In this document: positions 47,166 through 56,757 of the stretch, one piece after another
Layout of the letters: each line of letters begins with the position of its first letter
How positions within the stretch are numbered: the first letter of the stretch is position 1
NCBI RefSeq assembly: GCF_014845095.1
Contig: NZ_NKUG01000074.1
Location: 1 to 62,029 of the forward strand
Length of the DNA stretch: 62,029 nucleotides
Direction: 5' to 3'
From: Methylobacterium bullatum
GTDB lineage: Bacteria > Pseudomonadota > Alphaproteobacteria > Rhizobiales > Beijerinckiaceae
Position numbers and translations under genes: made by a program
Notes under the pieces: model-generated
What the model saw: the letters and a program-made list of their open reading frames with translations, nothing else
Told to the model about the DNA's origin: nothing
Database searches by the model: none

Positions 47166-48440
47166 ATGACCGCCCAGACGGACCTCCACGTGGTCGTCAT
47201 CGGGTCCGGCGCGGTCGGGACGGTGAGCGCCATCGAATGCCTGCGGGCGGGCCACCGGGTCACCGTGGTCGATCCCGGCTCTCCCGGTGGCGAGCAGGCG
47301 TCGAGCTATGGCAATGCCGGCTGGCTCTCGTCGCATTCGGTCATCCCGCCGGCGGAGCCCGGCATGTGGAAGCGGGTGCCCTCCTTCCTCCTCGATCCGC
47401 TCGGTCCGCTCTCGATCCGCTGGGCCTACCTGCCCAAGGTCATGCCCTGGCTCACGCGGTTTCTGCTCGCCGCCGCCACCACGGCCCGGATCGAGCGCAC
47501 CGCCCGCGCCATGCGGACACTCCTCCTCGATGCGCCGAAGCTCCACGCGACGCTCGCCGAGGAGGCGGGTGTCCCGCAGCTCGTCGAGCGGCGCGGCGTG
47601 CTGCACGTCTATCCCGACCGGGCGGCCTTCGAGCGCGAGGCGCGGTCCTGGGCAATCAGGCGCAAGGTCGGCGTCACGTGGCTCGAACTCTCGGCCGATG
47701 AGTTGCGGCAGAGGGAACCCTCCTTGCATCGGCGCTACACGTTCGGCCTCGTGGTCGAGGAGGCCGGCCATTGCCGCGATCCCGGCGGCTACGTCGCCGC
47801 CCTGTCCGAACTGGCACAGGCGCGCGGCGCCACCCTGGTCGCCACCCGCGCGACGGGATTCCGACTGGAAGGCGGACGCCTCGCCGCCGTGACGACGGAA
47901 CACGGCGAGATCCCCTGCGACCGGGCCGTCGTCGCGGCCGGCGCTCGGTCGAAGCCCCTCGCCGCGTCCCTCGGCGATCCGCTGCCTCTGGAGAGCGAGC
48001 GCGGCTACCACATCATGGTGGAGGGCGCCGAGGCGGGGCCGCGCACGCCGGTCATGGCGTCGGACGCCAAGATGATCGTGAATTTCATGAATGGCGGCCT
48101 GCGTGCGGCCGGTCAGGTGGAGTTCGCGGGGCTGGCGGCGGCTCCCAACTGGAAGCGCGCCGAGATCCTGCGCGACCACCTGATCTCCATGTTTCCCGGA
48201 TTGCCGAACCCGATACCGGCCGATCGCCTGAAAGTCTGGCTCGGCCATCGCCCGAGCATGCCGGATGGGCGGCCCTGCATCGGCCCGGCGCGCAAGACCA
48301 CGGATGTCGTCTACGCCTTCGGCCATGGCCATGTGGGCCTCGTCGGTTCGGCGCGAACCGGACGCCTCGTCGCCCAGCTCGTTGGTGGCGCGACACCGGA
48401 AATCCCCCTCGCGCCCTTCGACCCCCGGCGCTTCCTGTGA
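47166..48440 (+). CDS. FAD-dependent D-amino-acid dehydrogenase-like oxidoreductase
   Basis: A 424-residue DAO-family enzyme. The Rossmann motif VVVIGSGAVGTVSAIECL (about 9-26) and VTVVDPGSPGGEQASSYGNAG define the DadA-like subfamily with the Ser/Asn-rich flavin loop. The C-terminal KVWLGHRPSMPDGRPCIGPA and YAFGHGHVGLVGSARTGRLV complete the flavin site. It probably oxidises D-amino acids or a similar secondary amine; the substrate is not fixed. The start MTAQTD was preferred to an ATG 34 codons upstream, which gives a non-homologous leader. Confidence 0.88.
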   Translation: MTAQTDLHVVVIGSGAVGTVSAIECLRAGHRVTVVDPGSPGGEQASSYGNAGWLSSHSVIPPAEPGMWKRVPSFLLDPLGPLSIRWAYLPKVMPWLTRFLLAAATTARIERTARAMRTLLLDAPKLHATLAEEAGVPQLVERRGVLHVYPDRAAFEREARSWAIRRKVGVTWLELSADELRQREPSLHRRYTFGLVVEEAGHCRDPGGYVAALSELAQARGATLVATRATGFRLEGGRLAAVTTEHGEIPCDRAVVAAGARSKPLAASLGDPLPLESERGYHIMVEGAEAGPRTPVMASDAKMIVNFMNGGLRAAGQVEFAGLAAAPNWKRAEILRDHLISMFPGLPNPIPADRLKVWLGHRPSMPDGRPCIGPARKTTDVVYAFGHGHVGLVGSARTGRLVAQLVGGATPEIPLAPFDPRRFL

Positions 48441-48586
48441 GCCTCGCCGACTCGCGTGAGGCACTGCAACGCGGCGATTCCGTCGCGGGCAATCGCGTGC
48501 CGCCGGTTTTACCCCGGCACCAAACGGCCATATCTAGGCGTCAGGGTGCCATGTCCGGTGCCCCGCTCCTCCGCCTCAAGGTTTCG

Positions 48587-50764
48587 ATGATCCGGCCCCT
48601 CGCCCTCCTGCTTCTCGCGCTGATCGGTGCCACGGGGGCCTCGGCGCAGGGGCTCAAGCCGCCGGCCGATCTCGTCAAGGCGAACCTCGTGGCCGAGCCG
48701 GGGGCGATCCGGGCCGGGGAACCCTTCACCATCGGTATCCGCATGGTGATGCGCCCGCTTTGGCATGTGTACTGGCGCAATCCGGGCGATTCCGGCCTGT
48801 CGCCGGAGGTGGCGTGGTCGCTGCCCCAGGGCTTCACGGCGGGCGCGATCCAGTGGCCGACGCCGAGCCGGATCCCGGTGGCGCATCTGGTGAATTTCGG
48901 TTTCGAGGGTGAGACAGTGCTGCTGGCCGAGGTGACCCCCCCGGCGGTGCTTCCGCCCGGCAAGCCCGTGACACTGACGGCCAAGCTCACCTACCTCGTC
49001 TGCGAGCGCGAATGCATTCCGGGTTCCGCCGATCTGAAGCTCAGCGTGCCGGTGGCCGCTCCGGGCACCAGCGTGGGAAGCTCGGCTACCAATATCCTGC
49101 TGTTCGAGGATGCCCGCGCGGCCCTCCCCGTTCCCTCGCCCTGGCCGGTGACACTCACGAGCGAGGGCGACAGGCTGGTCCTCACCGCCGACGCGCCCGG
49201 CCTGAAACCCGACACGATCCGCCAACCGGCCTTCTTCCCCTATTCGGAGACGGCGATCGAGAACGCCGCTCCACAGACCCTGACCATCGACGACAAGGGG
49301 TTCCGTCTGAGCCTTGCGCGGGCGACACCCGGCGAGCCCGCCCCCACGGAGCTTCCCGGCGTCCTCACCTTCGACGAGCAGACCGCCGATGGCACGGTCC
49401 AGCGCTCCTATGCCATCGGCGACGCGCCGGCCGCCGCACCCACCGGGGTGATTCCCACGGCATCGGACTCCGCATCGCGAAACACTTCGTCGGAGGAGAG
49501 CCTGACCCTGTGGAGTGCGGCCGGCCTCGCCTTCCTCGGCGGGCTCCTCCTCAACCTGATGCCCTGCGTCTTTCCCGTGCTGTCGATCAAGGTGCTGAGC
49601 CTCGTCAAGCATTCGGGCGAGCCGGCCGCCCGGGTGCGCCTTCACGGCCTCGCCTACACCGCCGGCGTCCTCGCCGCCTTTCTCTCCCTGGCGGGGCTGC
49701 TCATCGCCCTCAAGGGCGCGGGCGCCGGGATCGGCTGGGGCTTCCAGCTGCAATCCCCCCTCGTGGTGGCGGGCCTCGCCTACCTGCTCTTCGCCATGGG
49801 CCTCAGCCTCTCCGGCGTAGTCCATTTGGGCGGAGGAATAACCGGGCTCGGCGATGGACTGACCCGGCGGGCGGGGCTCGAAGGGTCGTTCTTCACCGGC
49901 ATCCTGGCGACGGTGGTTGCCACCCCCTGCACCGCCCCCTTCATGGGCTCGGCGGTAGGCTTCGCACTGACGCAGGCACCGCTGGTGAGCCTCACGGTGT
50001 TCGCGAGCCTCGGCCTCGGCCTCGCTTTGCCCTTCCTCGTCCTCACCACATGGCCGGCGGCAGTCCGCCGCCTGCCACGGCCGGGGGCCTGGATGGAAAC
50101 GCTGAAGGGGGCGCTCGCCTTCCCGATCTACGCCACCGTGGCCTGGCTCGTCTGGGTACTGTCGCAGCAGGTCGGATCGGCCGGCCTCCTGGCCGCGCTC
50201 ATCGGCCTCGTCCTCGTAGGCCTCGCCGCCTGGGCCTGGGAGCGGGCCCGCCACGCGGGTGGCATCGGCGCCGGGCTCGCCCGCCTCACCTCCGTCGCGG
50301 CCCTGGCGGCGACCCTCGCGCTGACCTTCGGCCTCGACCAGGACCGGGCCTCGGCGAATAGCAAGAATGCGACGGCCGAAGGCATCGCCCCTTTCACCCA
50401 GGCCCGCCTCGATTCCCTCATGACCGAGGGCAAGCCGGTCTTCGTCAACATGACGGCGGCCTGGTGCATCACCTGTCAGGTCAACGAACGCACGGCGCTC
50501 GGCACCCAGAGCGTGAAGGCCGCGTTCAAGGCGCGTGACGTGACCTATCTGAAGGGTGACTGGACCAACCAGAACCCAGAGATCACCGCTCTGCTTGAGA
50601 AGCATGGCCGCAGCGGCGTGCCGCTCTACCTGCTCTATACCGGCACGGGCGAGCCCATCGTGCTGCCGCAGATCCTGACATCGGGCATCGTCCTCGACGA
50701 GCTATCCAAGATCCCGGCGAATGCCGCCGACCGGCGCGCCACCCTCGAGACCACGAAAAGGTGA
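48587..50764 (+). CDS. dsbD: Thiol:disulfide interchange protein DsbD
   Basis: Carries reducing power from cytosolic thioredoxin across the inner membrane to periplasmic proteins. The 725-residue protein has a signal peptide (MIRPLALLLLALIGATGASA; an ATG 12 codons upstream is equally possible), an N-terminal periplasmic domain with LVCERECIPG (about 140-149), a CcdA-like helical core with LNLMPCVFPVLSIK and ATPCTAPFMGS, and a C-terminal thioredoxin domain with AAWCITCQVNERTA. The three Cys pairs of the relay are all present. It overlaps the redoxin gene region. Confidence 0.92.
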   Translation: MIRPLALLLLALIGATGASAQGLKPPADLVKANLVAEPGAIRAGEPFTIGIRMVMRPLWHVYWRNPGDSGLSPEVAWSLPQGFTAGAIQWPTPSRIPVAHLVNFGFEGETVLLAEVTPPAVLPPGKPVTLTAKLTYLVCERECIPGSADLKLSVPVAAPGTSVGSSATNILLFEDARAALPVPSPWPVTLTSEGDRLVLTADAPGLKPDTIRQPAFFPYSETAIENAAPQTLTIDDKGFRLSLARATPGEPAPTELPGVLTFDEQTADGTVQRSYAIGDAPAAAPTGVIPTASDSASRNTSSEESLTLWSAAGLAFLGGLLLNLMPCVFPVLSIKVLSLVKHSGEPAARVRLHGLAYTAGVLAAFLSLAGLLIALKGAGAGIGWGFQLQSPLVVAGLAYLLFAMGLSLSGVVHLGGGITGLGDGLTRRAGLEGSFFTGILATVVATPCTAPFMGSAVGFALTQAPLVSLTVFASLGLGLALPFLVLTTWPAAVRRLPRPGAWMETLKGALAFPIYATVAWLVWVLSQQVGSAGLLAALIGLVLVGLAAWAWERARHAGGIGAGLARLTSVAALAATLALTFGLDQDRASANSKNATAEGIAPFTQARLDSLMTEGKPVFVNMTAAWCITCQVNERTALGTQSVKAAFKARDVTYLKGDWTNQNPEITALLEKHGRSGVPLYLLYTGTGEPIVLPQILTSGIVLDELSKIPANAADRRATLETTKR

Positions 50765-50769
50765 GAGCC

Positions 50770-51402
50770 ATGGCCCTGCCCCGCCGGATGATTCTCGCAA
50801 CCGCGTTCGCCGCCGTGCTCGTCGGACTCTCGCCCATCGGCGAGGCGATGGCGGCGGGGCCGCAGGTGGGCAAGCCCGCTCCGCTCTTCACCGGCACGGA
50901 TGCCGATGGCCGCACCGTCCGGCTGGAGGATTACAGGGGCAAGACCGTCGTCCTCGAATGGACCAACCACGATTGCCCCTTCGTGATGAAGCATTACGGC
51001 GGACAGGCGATGCAGGCCCTGCAGCAGAAGTGGACCGAGGCCGGCATCGTCTGGCTGTCGGTCATCTCCTCCGCCCCCGGCGAGCAGGGCGCGGTGGACG
51101 GACAGGCCGCCAACCGCCTGACCCAGACCCGGGGGGCCGCCCCTACCGCCGTGATCCTCGACCCCGCCGGAACGATCGGCCGCGCCTACGACGCCAAAAC
51201 GACGCCTCACATGTTCATCGTCTCGGGTGACGGCACCCTGCTCTACCAGGGCGGCATCGACGACAAGCCTTCCGCCAATCTCGACGACCTCAAGACCGCG
51301 AAGAATTACGTGGATCTCGCCCTCACCGAGATCGCCGCCGGCAAGCCGGTGAGCGTGAGGACCGCGAAGCCCTATGGCTGCACGGTGAAATACGCCTCCT
51401 GA
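50770..51402 (+). CDS. Periplasmic peroxiredoxin-like redoxin
   Basis: A 210-residue thioredoxin-fold protein with a signal peptide (about 1-29). The active site NHDCPFVMKHYGG has one Cys, placed as in peroxiredoxin-like redoxins rather than CxxC. A second Cys, in KPYGCTVKYAS at the C-terminus, could be the resolving Cys. ATG at 50770 was preferred over an overlapping GTG. It is coupled to DsbD, its likely electron donor. Confidence 0.84.
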   Translation: MALPRRMILATAFAAVLVGLSPIGEAMAAGPQVGKPAPLFTGTDADGRTVRLEDYRGKTVVLEWTNHDCPFVMKHYGGQAMQALQQKWTEAGIVWLSVISSAPGEQGAVDGQAANRLTQTRGAAPTAVILDPAGTIGRAYDAKTTPHMFIVSGDGTLLYQGGIDDKPSANLDDLKTAKNYVDLALTEIAAGKPVSVRTAKPYGCTVKYAS

Positions 51403-51415
51403 GGAATCCGCCCCG

Positions 51416-52585
51416 TTACGAGAAATCCTCGGTGACGATCCGGGCCCAGGTCTCGCCGGCGATCCCGCCGAGAAACACGTTGCCGCCGCGAAGTGTCGCC
51501 GCCACCTCCGGATCGCGCGTCCAGGCGATCGTTCCCATGACGTGGTGATAGAAGAGCCCCTTCTGGCGGAAGAGCCCCTTCATCAGGTCGGGTGAGGTCG
51601 CCCCGCGCACGGCCACGGCCCCGAATTCAGCCGCGTCGGCGAACATCCGGCCGACGACGAGTTCCTCACGGTTGGGCAGGGCCAATAGCTGGAGCGCATA
51701 GGCGACGCCGTCCCGGCGGGCGTAGAGGAGATACAACCCGATCCGGCGGGAGGTCCGGTCCACCACCTCGCGGATCTGGAGGGGGCCATACTTGGTCTGG
51801 AGACCGGCCTGTTCGACGAACCAGCCGAGTTCGGCCGGGTCCGGCTTGAGATCGTAGTGAGCGAGGAAGGGACGGGCGGCCTCCGCGAAATCGGCGGCGG
51901 CGATGGGACGCGAGACGATACCGTCGGGGCGTGGGGAGCCGGAGGGCAGGAATCGCCGGAGCACGCTATCCGCCGCGCGGGCGATCGGAACGATCCAACG
52001 CGCGAGCCGGGGCAGACGCTTGCCGAGGAAATACGCCGCCGTCCCCGCGGGCCGGTGGATCTTCACCCATTCGAGGCTCTGTGCCGGCAGGATCACGAAG
52101 CGGGTGGCACGGGCGATATCGAGGGACGTGCGGTTGGCGGTGTCGGTGAAGAGGAGGTCGAAATCGCGGGCGGTGACGCCCCGGATGAGGCTGACGCCGA
52201 TGCCGGGGTTGTTGTCGGGATCGGCGGCCATGTAGGCGCTGAGGATGCCGGCGCGCAGGGTCCGCTCCCCGACGACCATGGTCATGGCGATGACGCCCAT
52301 GAAGCCATCCAATACCCCGTTCCGGTCCAGGTGGACGATGGAGCCGGTGCCTTCGGTATAACCAGGAGGATCGAAATACGTCGCCTCCAGGCAGGCGGCG
52401 AGCTTGGCAGCCCGATAGCTCCTGCCCAGGCGGAATGTCTGCGAGAACAACTGGCAGACCTGCGGAATGTCGCTCCTCTGGAACGCACGGATCGAGCCGC
52501 GTGAAGACGAAGCCACGATATTTTGAACGTCAGCAGGAAGCTGAGCTTGGCCTTCCGGGTTCAGCCCAAGGCTAGTTTGGTTCAT
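51416..52585 (-). CDS. GNAT-fold acyltransferase-like protein
   Basis: A 389-residue protein with a GNAT-like N-terminal half (SIRAFQRSDIPQVCQLFSQTF, LDGFMGVIAMTMVVGERTLRAG and AYMAADPDNNPGIGVSLIRG, about 30-135) and a C-terminal half with a second related fold. It resembles tandem-GNAT proteins of unknown substrate found near polysaccharide genes in alphaproteobacteria. It converges with the redoxin gene 13 bases away. Its function is uncertain. Confidence 0.7.
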   Translation of the reverse strand: MNQTSLGLNPEGQAQLPADVQNIVASSSRGSIRAFQRSDIPQVCQLFSQTFRLGRSYRAAKLAACLEATYFDPPGYTEGTGSIVHLDRNGVLDGFMGVIAMTMVVGERTLRAGILSAYMAADPDNNPGIGVSLIRGVTARDFDLLFTDTANRTSLDIARATRFVILPAQSLEWVKIHRPAGTAAYFLGKRLPRLARWIVPIARAADSVLRRFLPSGSPRPDGIVSRPIAAADFAEAARPFLAHYDLKPDPAELGWFVEQAGLQTKYGPLQIREVVDRTSRRIGLYLLYARRDGVAYALQLLALPNREELVVGRMFADAAEFGAVAVRGATSPDLMKGLFRQKGLFYHHVMGTIAWTRDPEVAATLRGGNVFLGGIAGETWARIVTEDFS

Positions 52586-52758
52586 GCTGGCACAACCCGA
52601 TGACGCTCCGTCCCGACCAGCAATTATTCGGCCGATAGATTAGCAATTCGACAAGGCAGCACTTCGCATGCGGCGTAGCCGCGGCATCACTGTCGCACCC
52701 TCGGCCTTGTCGAGACGATGCGGTGCGGCTCTCCCTTCACGCCCTTGGCCCATCCCTC

Positions 52759-53991
52759 ATGACAGAACCCGCCGCGCCCCGCTGGTCGGTCTTCCGCAAC
52801 GGCGATTTCCGTCTTTACGGCGCCGCGCGGTTCCTCACCGGCCTTGCCTACCAGATGCAGGCCGTGGCGGTGGGATGGTTCGTCTACGACCTGACCCGCT
52901 CGGCTCTCGCCCTCGGCCTCGTGGGGCTCGCGAGCTTCCTTCCGGCAATGCTCTCCGCCCTGATCACCGGGCACGTGGCCGATACCTACGACCGGCGTCT
53001 GGTGACGGCGATCGCCTATGCGACCCTGGCCGCGGCCGATCTCGGTCTCGTCGCCATCGCCTTGTCCGGCACCGGTTCGATCTGGCCCATCTATGCCCTC
53101 GTCGTCGTCATCGGCACGTCGCGCGCCTTCGCCAACCCAGCGCTTCAGGCGCTTCTTCCGACCCTGGTGCCGCGCCCCCTGTTCGGATCGGCCATCGCGT
53201 GGAACGCCTCGCTCTGGCAGAGCGCATCGATCCTCGGCCCGGCCGCCGGCGGATTTCTCTATATGCTGGGGCCCGCCGCCGTGTTCGGGGCAGCGGCGGC
53301 GAGCTTCGCCCTGGCGAGCGCCCTCGTGGTCGCGATCCGCTTCCGCCCCGCTGCCGTGACGGAGCGCCCGCCCGTCACCTGGGCCACCCTCTCGGCCGGC
53401 CTGTCCTACATTCGGTCGCAGCCGGTGGTGCTCGGCGCCATCAGCCTCGATCTCGTGGCCGTGCTGTTGGGCGGCGCCACCGCCCTGTTGCCGATCTTCG
53501 CCGCCGAGATCCTCCATGTCGGCCCCCTCGGGCTCGGCGCCCTGCGAAGCATGCCCGCGGCAGGCGCAGTGGTCACCGCCATTCTCCTCGCCTATCGCCC
53601 CCTCGAACGCCATGCCGGCCAGCGGATGCTGCAGGCAGTGGCGGTCTTCGGCCTCGCCATCACGGCGTTCGGCCTGTCCACCTCGCTGCCGCTCTCGATG
53701 GCCTGCCTGTTCGTCACGGGGGCGGCCGACATGATCAGCGTCTACGTGCGCCAAACCTTCGTACAGGGCGAGACGCCCGATGCCATGCGCGGACGGGTCT
53801 CGGCGGTGAACACGGTGTTCATCGGCGCCTCCAACGAACTCGGCGAGTTCGAATCCGGCACGCTCGCCGCCCTCGTGGGCGCGGTGCCGGCCGTGGTGGC
53901 GGGCGGGCTCGCGACGATCCTCGTGGCAGTGCTGTGGGGCCGCCTGTTCCCGGCCCTCAAGGGGCGGGACCGGCTGCTGCCGGCGGAGTGA
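52759..53991 (+). CDS. MFS transporter of the MFS_3 type
   Basis: A 410-residue transporter with 12 helices. RNGDFRLYGAARFLTGLAYQMQAVAVGWFVY (encoded about 52795-52890) is the typical N-terminus of the MFS_3/EntS-like family, and the loop DTYDRRLVTAIAY replaces the MFS A-motif. These proteins export siderophores or drugs. The start MTEPAAPRW was preferred; an ATG 12 codons earlier is possible. Confidence 0.88.
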   Translation: MTEPAAPRWSVFRNGDFRLYGAARFLTGLAYQMQAVAVGWFVYDLTRSALALGLVGLASFLPAMLSALITGHVADTYDRRLVTAIAYATLAAADLGLVAIALSGTGSIWPIYALVVVIGTSRAFANPALQALLPTLVPRPLFGSAIAWNASLWQSASILGPAAGGFLYMLGPAAVFGAAAASFALASALVVAIRFRPAAVTERPPVTWATLSAGLSYIRSQPVVLGAISLDLVAVLLGGATALLPIFAAEILHVGPLGLGALRSMPAAGAVVTAILLAYRPLERHAGQRMLQAVAVFGLAITAFGLSTSLPLSMACLFVTGAADMISVYVRQTFVQGETPDAMRGRVSAVNTVFIGASNELGEFESGTLAALVGAVPAVVAGGLATILVAVLWGRLFPALKGRDRLLPAE

Positions 53992-54146
53992 TGAAAGACA
54001 CGATGCAACGGAGCGTGAGCGATGATTCCATGCCGGACGAATGTTCGTCGCGGAATGAATAAACGCAGTCGGACCAATGGCTTCTCCAGCGCCATCGGCG
54101 CATTATCCCTCCGAAGACCGAAATCGGACGCTTGAGGGATAATCTC

Positions 54147-55205
54147 ATGTTTTTCAGAGATTTAAGCGGGGATCAGGCACGACAGACTATCGATGTCGAA
54201 CAGGTCTTCTCCGGATACGCGATGACGCAGGGAGAGTTGGACCGGCGGTTCTCAGGCTCGATGTCGTGGAAAACGGTGGGCGGACGGGACTATCTCTACC
54301 GCAAGCGACGCGACGCATGGAAATCCCTGGGGCCGCGCGGAGCGGAGACGGAGGCGATCGCCCTTCAGTTTCATGATGGCCGCACGAGACTGCAGGAGAG
54401 GATGGCCGGTCTTGCCGCACGTCTCGACGCCATGGCCCCGGTCAATCGAGCCCTCAACCTCGGGCGTCTGCCCCTTATCGCAGCGCGCATCCTGCGTGCC
54501 TTGGGCAGGGCGAACCTGATCGGCTCAGGTATCGAGGTGGTGGGGACGAATGCCCTGTTCGCCTATGAGCGCTTTGCCGGTGTCCAGATCGCCGGAGCAC
54601 ACCTCGCAACGGCCGATGTCGACCTGCTGTTCGACGCACGCCGCTCCCTCCGATTGATGGCCCCGGAGGTGTCACTCACGGGCGTGGCGGGACTCCTGCG
54701 CAGGGTCGACCATTCCTTCGAAGTCATGGGACAGGGCGGTTTCCGCGCCATCAACCGCGATGGCTACATGGTCGACCTGATCACGCCGGCACCGAAAGAC
54801 CTCATGGTCAAGCGGGGACGGAGCCGGATCGGCGCGGAGGCGACGGACCTGGAAGCCGTCGAGATCGAGGGGCTGGCCTGGCTCGTCAACAGCCCCAAAG
54901 CGACAGCCACGGTCATCGATGCCCGCGGATATCCGCTCACGATGATCGTCCCAGACCCGCGCGCCTTCGCTCTGCACAAGCTCTGGCTCGCTGGACGCCA
55001 GGACCGTGATCCACTTAAGCGCGAACGCGACCGGGCTCAGGCCCACCTCGTCGCGTCCCTCGTGACGAGCCGCCTACCGCATCTGCGCTTCGACGATCCG
55101 GCCCTGGCCGCACTGCCGCGCGCCCTGCGCAAACAGTCGGCTTTTCTGACCGAGGCAGGACGGGATACGGGTTCCGGTCCGTCTCGCCTCGAGCCCGATT
55201 GGTAG
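54147..55205 (+). CDS. GSU2403-type nucleotidyltransferase fold protein
   Basis: A 352-residue protein of the GSU2403/NTP_transf_8 type. The fold's loop EVVGTNALFAYE and the metal Asp pair in ATADVDLLFDARRS (about 157-170), with MVDLITPAPKDLM as the third acidic strand, are visible; a helical C-terminal domain follows. The start MFFRDLSGDQARQ is preceded by GAGGG. Some NTase proteins of this superfamily are toxins, but no antitoxin-like gene is adjacent. It ends 3 bases from tolB, occupying the place where pal usually lies. Confidence 0.75.
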   Translation: MFFRDLSGDQARQTIDVEQVFSGYAMTQGELDRRFSGSMSWKTVGGRDYLYRKRRDAWKSLGPRGAETEAIALQFHDGRTRLQERMAGLAARLDAMAPVNRALNLGRLPLIAARILRALGRANLIGSGIEVVGTNALFAYERFAGVQIAGAHLATADVDLLFDARRSLRLMAPEVSLTGVAGLLRRVDHSFEVMGQGGFRAINRDGYMVDLITPAPKDLMVKRGRSRIGAEATDLEAVEIEGLAWLVNSPKATATVIDARGYPLTMIVPDPRAFALHKLWLAGRQDRDPLKRERDRAQAHLVASLVTSRLPHLRFDDPALAALPRALRKQSAFLTEAGRDTGSGPSRLEPDW

Positions 55206-55208
55206 CCC

Positions 55209-56540
55209 TTACTTCCCAGCCAATAGCGGCGACCAGGTCGGGTCGGAGGCATAGGACGGCGTCGGGACGGGCTGTTCCACCTTGCCGGTGATATCGACCA
55301 TGTAGAGCTTGCCGCCGCCCTGGCCGCCGGGATCGCGGAAGAACAGCACGTACTGGCCGTTGGGCGCGAAGGTCGGCCCTTCGTTGTGGAAGCCTTCCGT
55401 GAGCACGCGCTCGCCCGAACCGTCAGGCTTCATCACGCAGATGGCGAAGCCGCCCTTGCGCTGCCGGGTGAAGGCGATGAGGTCGCCTTTCGGCGACCAG
55501 GCCGGCTGCGAGGCCGAGCCCTCGCCGAAAGAGATTCGGGTCGGGTTCGAGCCGTCGGCCCCCATCACATAGATCTGCTGCGAGCCGCCGCGATCGGATT
55601 CGAACACGATCTTGCCGCCGTCGGGAGAATAGGTCGGCGAGGTGTCGATGGCGTTGCCGTTGGTGATCGGCGTCTGCGCCTTCGAGCCGAGATCCATCTT
55701 GACGATGTCGGCGTTGCCGCCCTGCTGCACGCTCATGACGAGGTGGTGACCGTCCGGCGCGAAGCGCGGGCTGGTGCTCATGGAATCCATCCGGCCGATG
55801 GCCTGACGCGCGCCGGTCTCCAGGTTGATCACTTGGACACGCGGCTGCTGGCCGGTGGCCTGGGTCATGAATGCGATGTCCTGAGTCGAGGGCGAGTAGC
55901 GCGGTGCCACCACGGCGGATTCGCCGTTGGTCAGCGCACGGACATTGGCGCCGTCCTGGTCCATCACCATCAGGCGCTTGCGGCGATTCTCCTTCGATCC
56001 CGATTCGTCGACGAAGGCGATGCGGCTGTCGAACCAGCCGCCGAGACCGGTGATCTTGGTATAGACCACGTCCGAGATGAGGTGCCCGGTGCGGCGCGCG
56101 TTGGCGACGTCCGCGCCATACTGCTGACCGGTGAGCTGCTGGCCGGAGGTGACGTCCCAGAGCCGGAACTCGACCTTGAGCTTGCCCGAAGGATCACGCC
56201 CGACCCGGCCGGTGATGAGGGCCTGGGCGCCGGCGGTACGCCACTTGTCGAAGCCCGGCACCGCATCGAAGCCGGGATTCTCAGGGAACTTCCCCTTCTC
56301 CAGGGGCACGAAATAGCCGGACCGGCGCAGGTTGTTGGTCACCACGCTCGAAACCAGCAGGCCGAGGCTCGGATCGCCGGAGAAATCGGCGACCGCGATG
56401 GGCATCGGCTGGAACGAGCCGCCGCCGATGCGCAGGTTCAACTGCGCCTGCGCGGGCGCCGCAAAAGCGAGGACGAGGGCGAAGACCGCGAGGAGCGACG
56501 CCAGGGGCGAGGCGAGCCGCTGGTGGAAAGTGTCCGTCAT
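55209..56540 (-). CDS. tolB: Tol-Pal system periplasmic protein TolB
   Basis: A periplasmic beta-propeller that links Pal to the TolQRA motor during outer-membrane constriction. The 443-residue protein has a signal peptide (about 1-34, cleaved at AQA-Q), an alpha/beta N-terminal domain with ADFSGDPSLGLLVSSVVTNNL, and repeated WD40-like PD40 motifs (for example TSPTYSPDGGKIVFESDRGG, about 265-284). The start MTDTFHQRL was preferred to an ATG 22 codons upstream. Confidence 0.95.
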   Translation of the reverse strand: MTDTFHQRLASPLASLLAVFALVLAFAAPAQAQLNLRIGGGSFQPMPIAVADFSGDPSLGLLVSSVVTNNLRRSGYFVPLEKGKFPENPGFDAVPGFDKWRTAGAQALITGRVGRDPSGKLKVEFRLWDVTSGQQLTGQQYGADVANARRTGHLISDVVYTKITGLGGWFDSRIAFVDESGSKENRRKRLMVMDQDGANVRALTNGESAVVAPRYSPSTQDIAFMTQATGQQPRVQVINLETGARQAIGRMDSMSTSPRFAPDGHHLVMSVQQGGNADIVKMDLGSKAQTPITNGNAIDTSPTYSPDGGKIVFESDRGGSQQIYVMGADGSNPTRISFGEGSASQPAWSPKGDLIAFTRQRKGGFAICVMKPDGSGERVLTEGFHNEGPTFAPNGQYVLFFRDPGGQGGGKLYMVDITGKVEQPVPTPSYASDPTWSPLLAGK

Positions 56541-56600
56541 GAAGAGATTCCGAAAACCTTGAGCAGGGATTCTGGGAGCGTCGGTCCTTCCTATCCTCGA

Positions 56601-56714
56601 CCTCATCCTGAGGTGTCCGCGTCAGCGGGCCTCGAAGGAGGCTTCCAGCCGGCACGAGGGCCCTGGAAGCCTCCTTCGAGGCCTTCGCTCACGCTTCGGC
56701 ACCTCAGGATGAGG
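56601..56714. repeat. Long palindromic repeat, copy 3 (tolA-tolB intergenic)
   Basis: A 114-bp palindrome between CCTCATCCTGAGG and CCTCAGGATGAGG, matching copies at 8478 and 10822. It lies in the tolA-tolB gap of 217 bases, where a hairpin in the mRNA could set the ratio of the two proteins. Confidence 0.9.
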
Positions 56715-56757
56715 GAGAGGGATTGGACGAAGCCGAAGGAAGGATCACCGACCTGTA

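Noticed and set aside
54147..55205. AbiE-type toxin-antitoxin system built on the nucleotidyltransferase
   Set aside because: No adjacent antitoxin-like gene; the upstream 150 bases hold no frame, and the protein matches the GSU2403 layout better than AbiEii.
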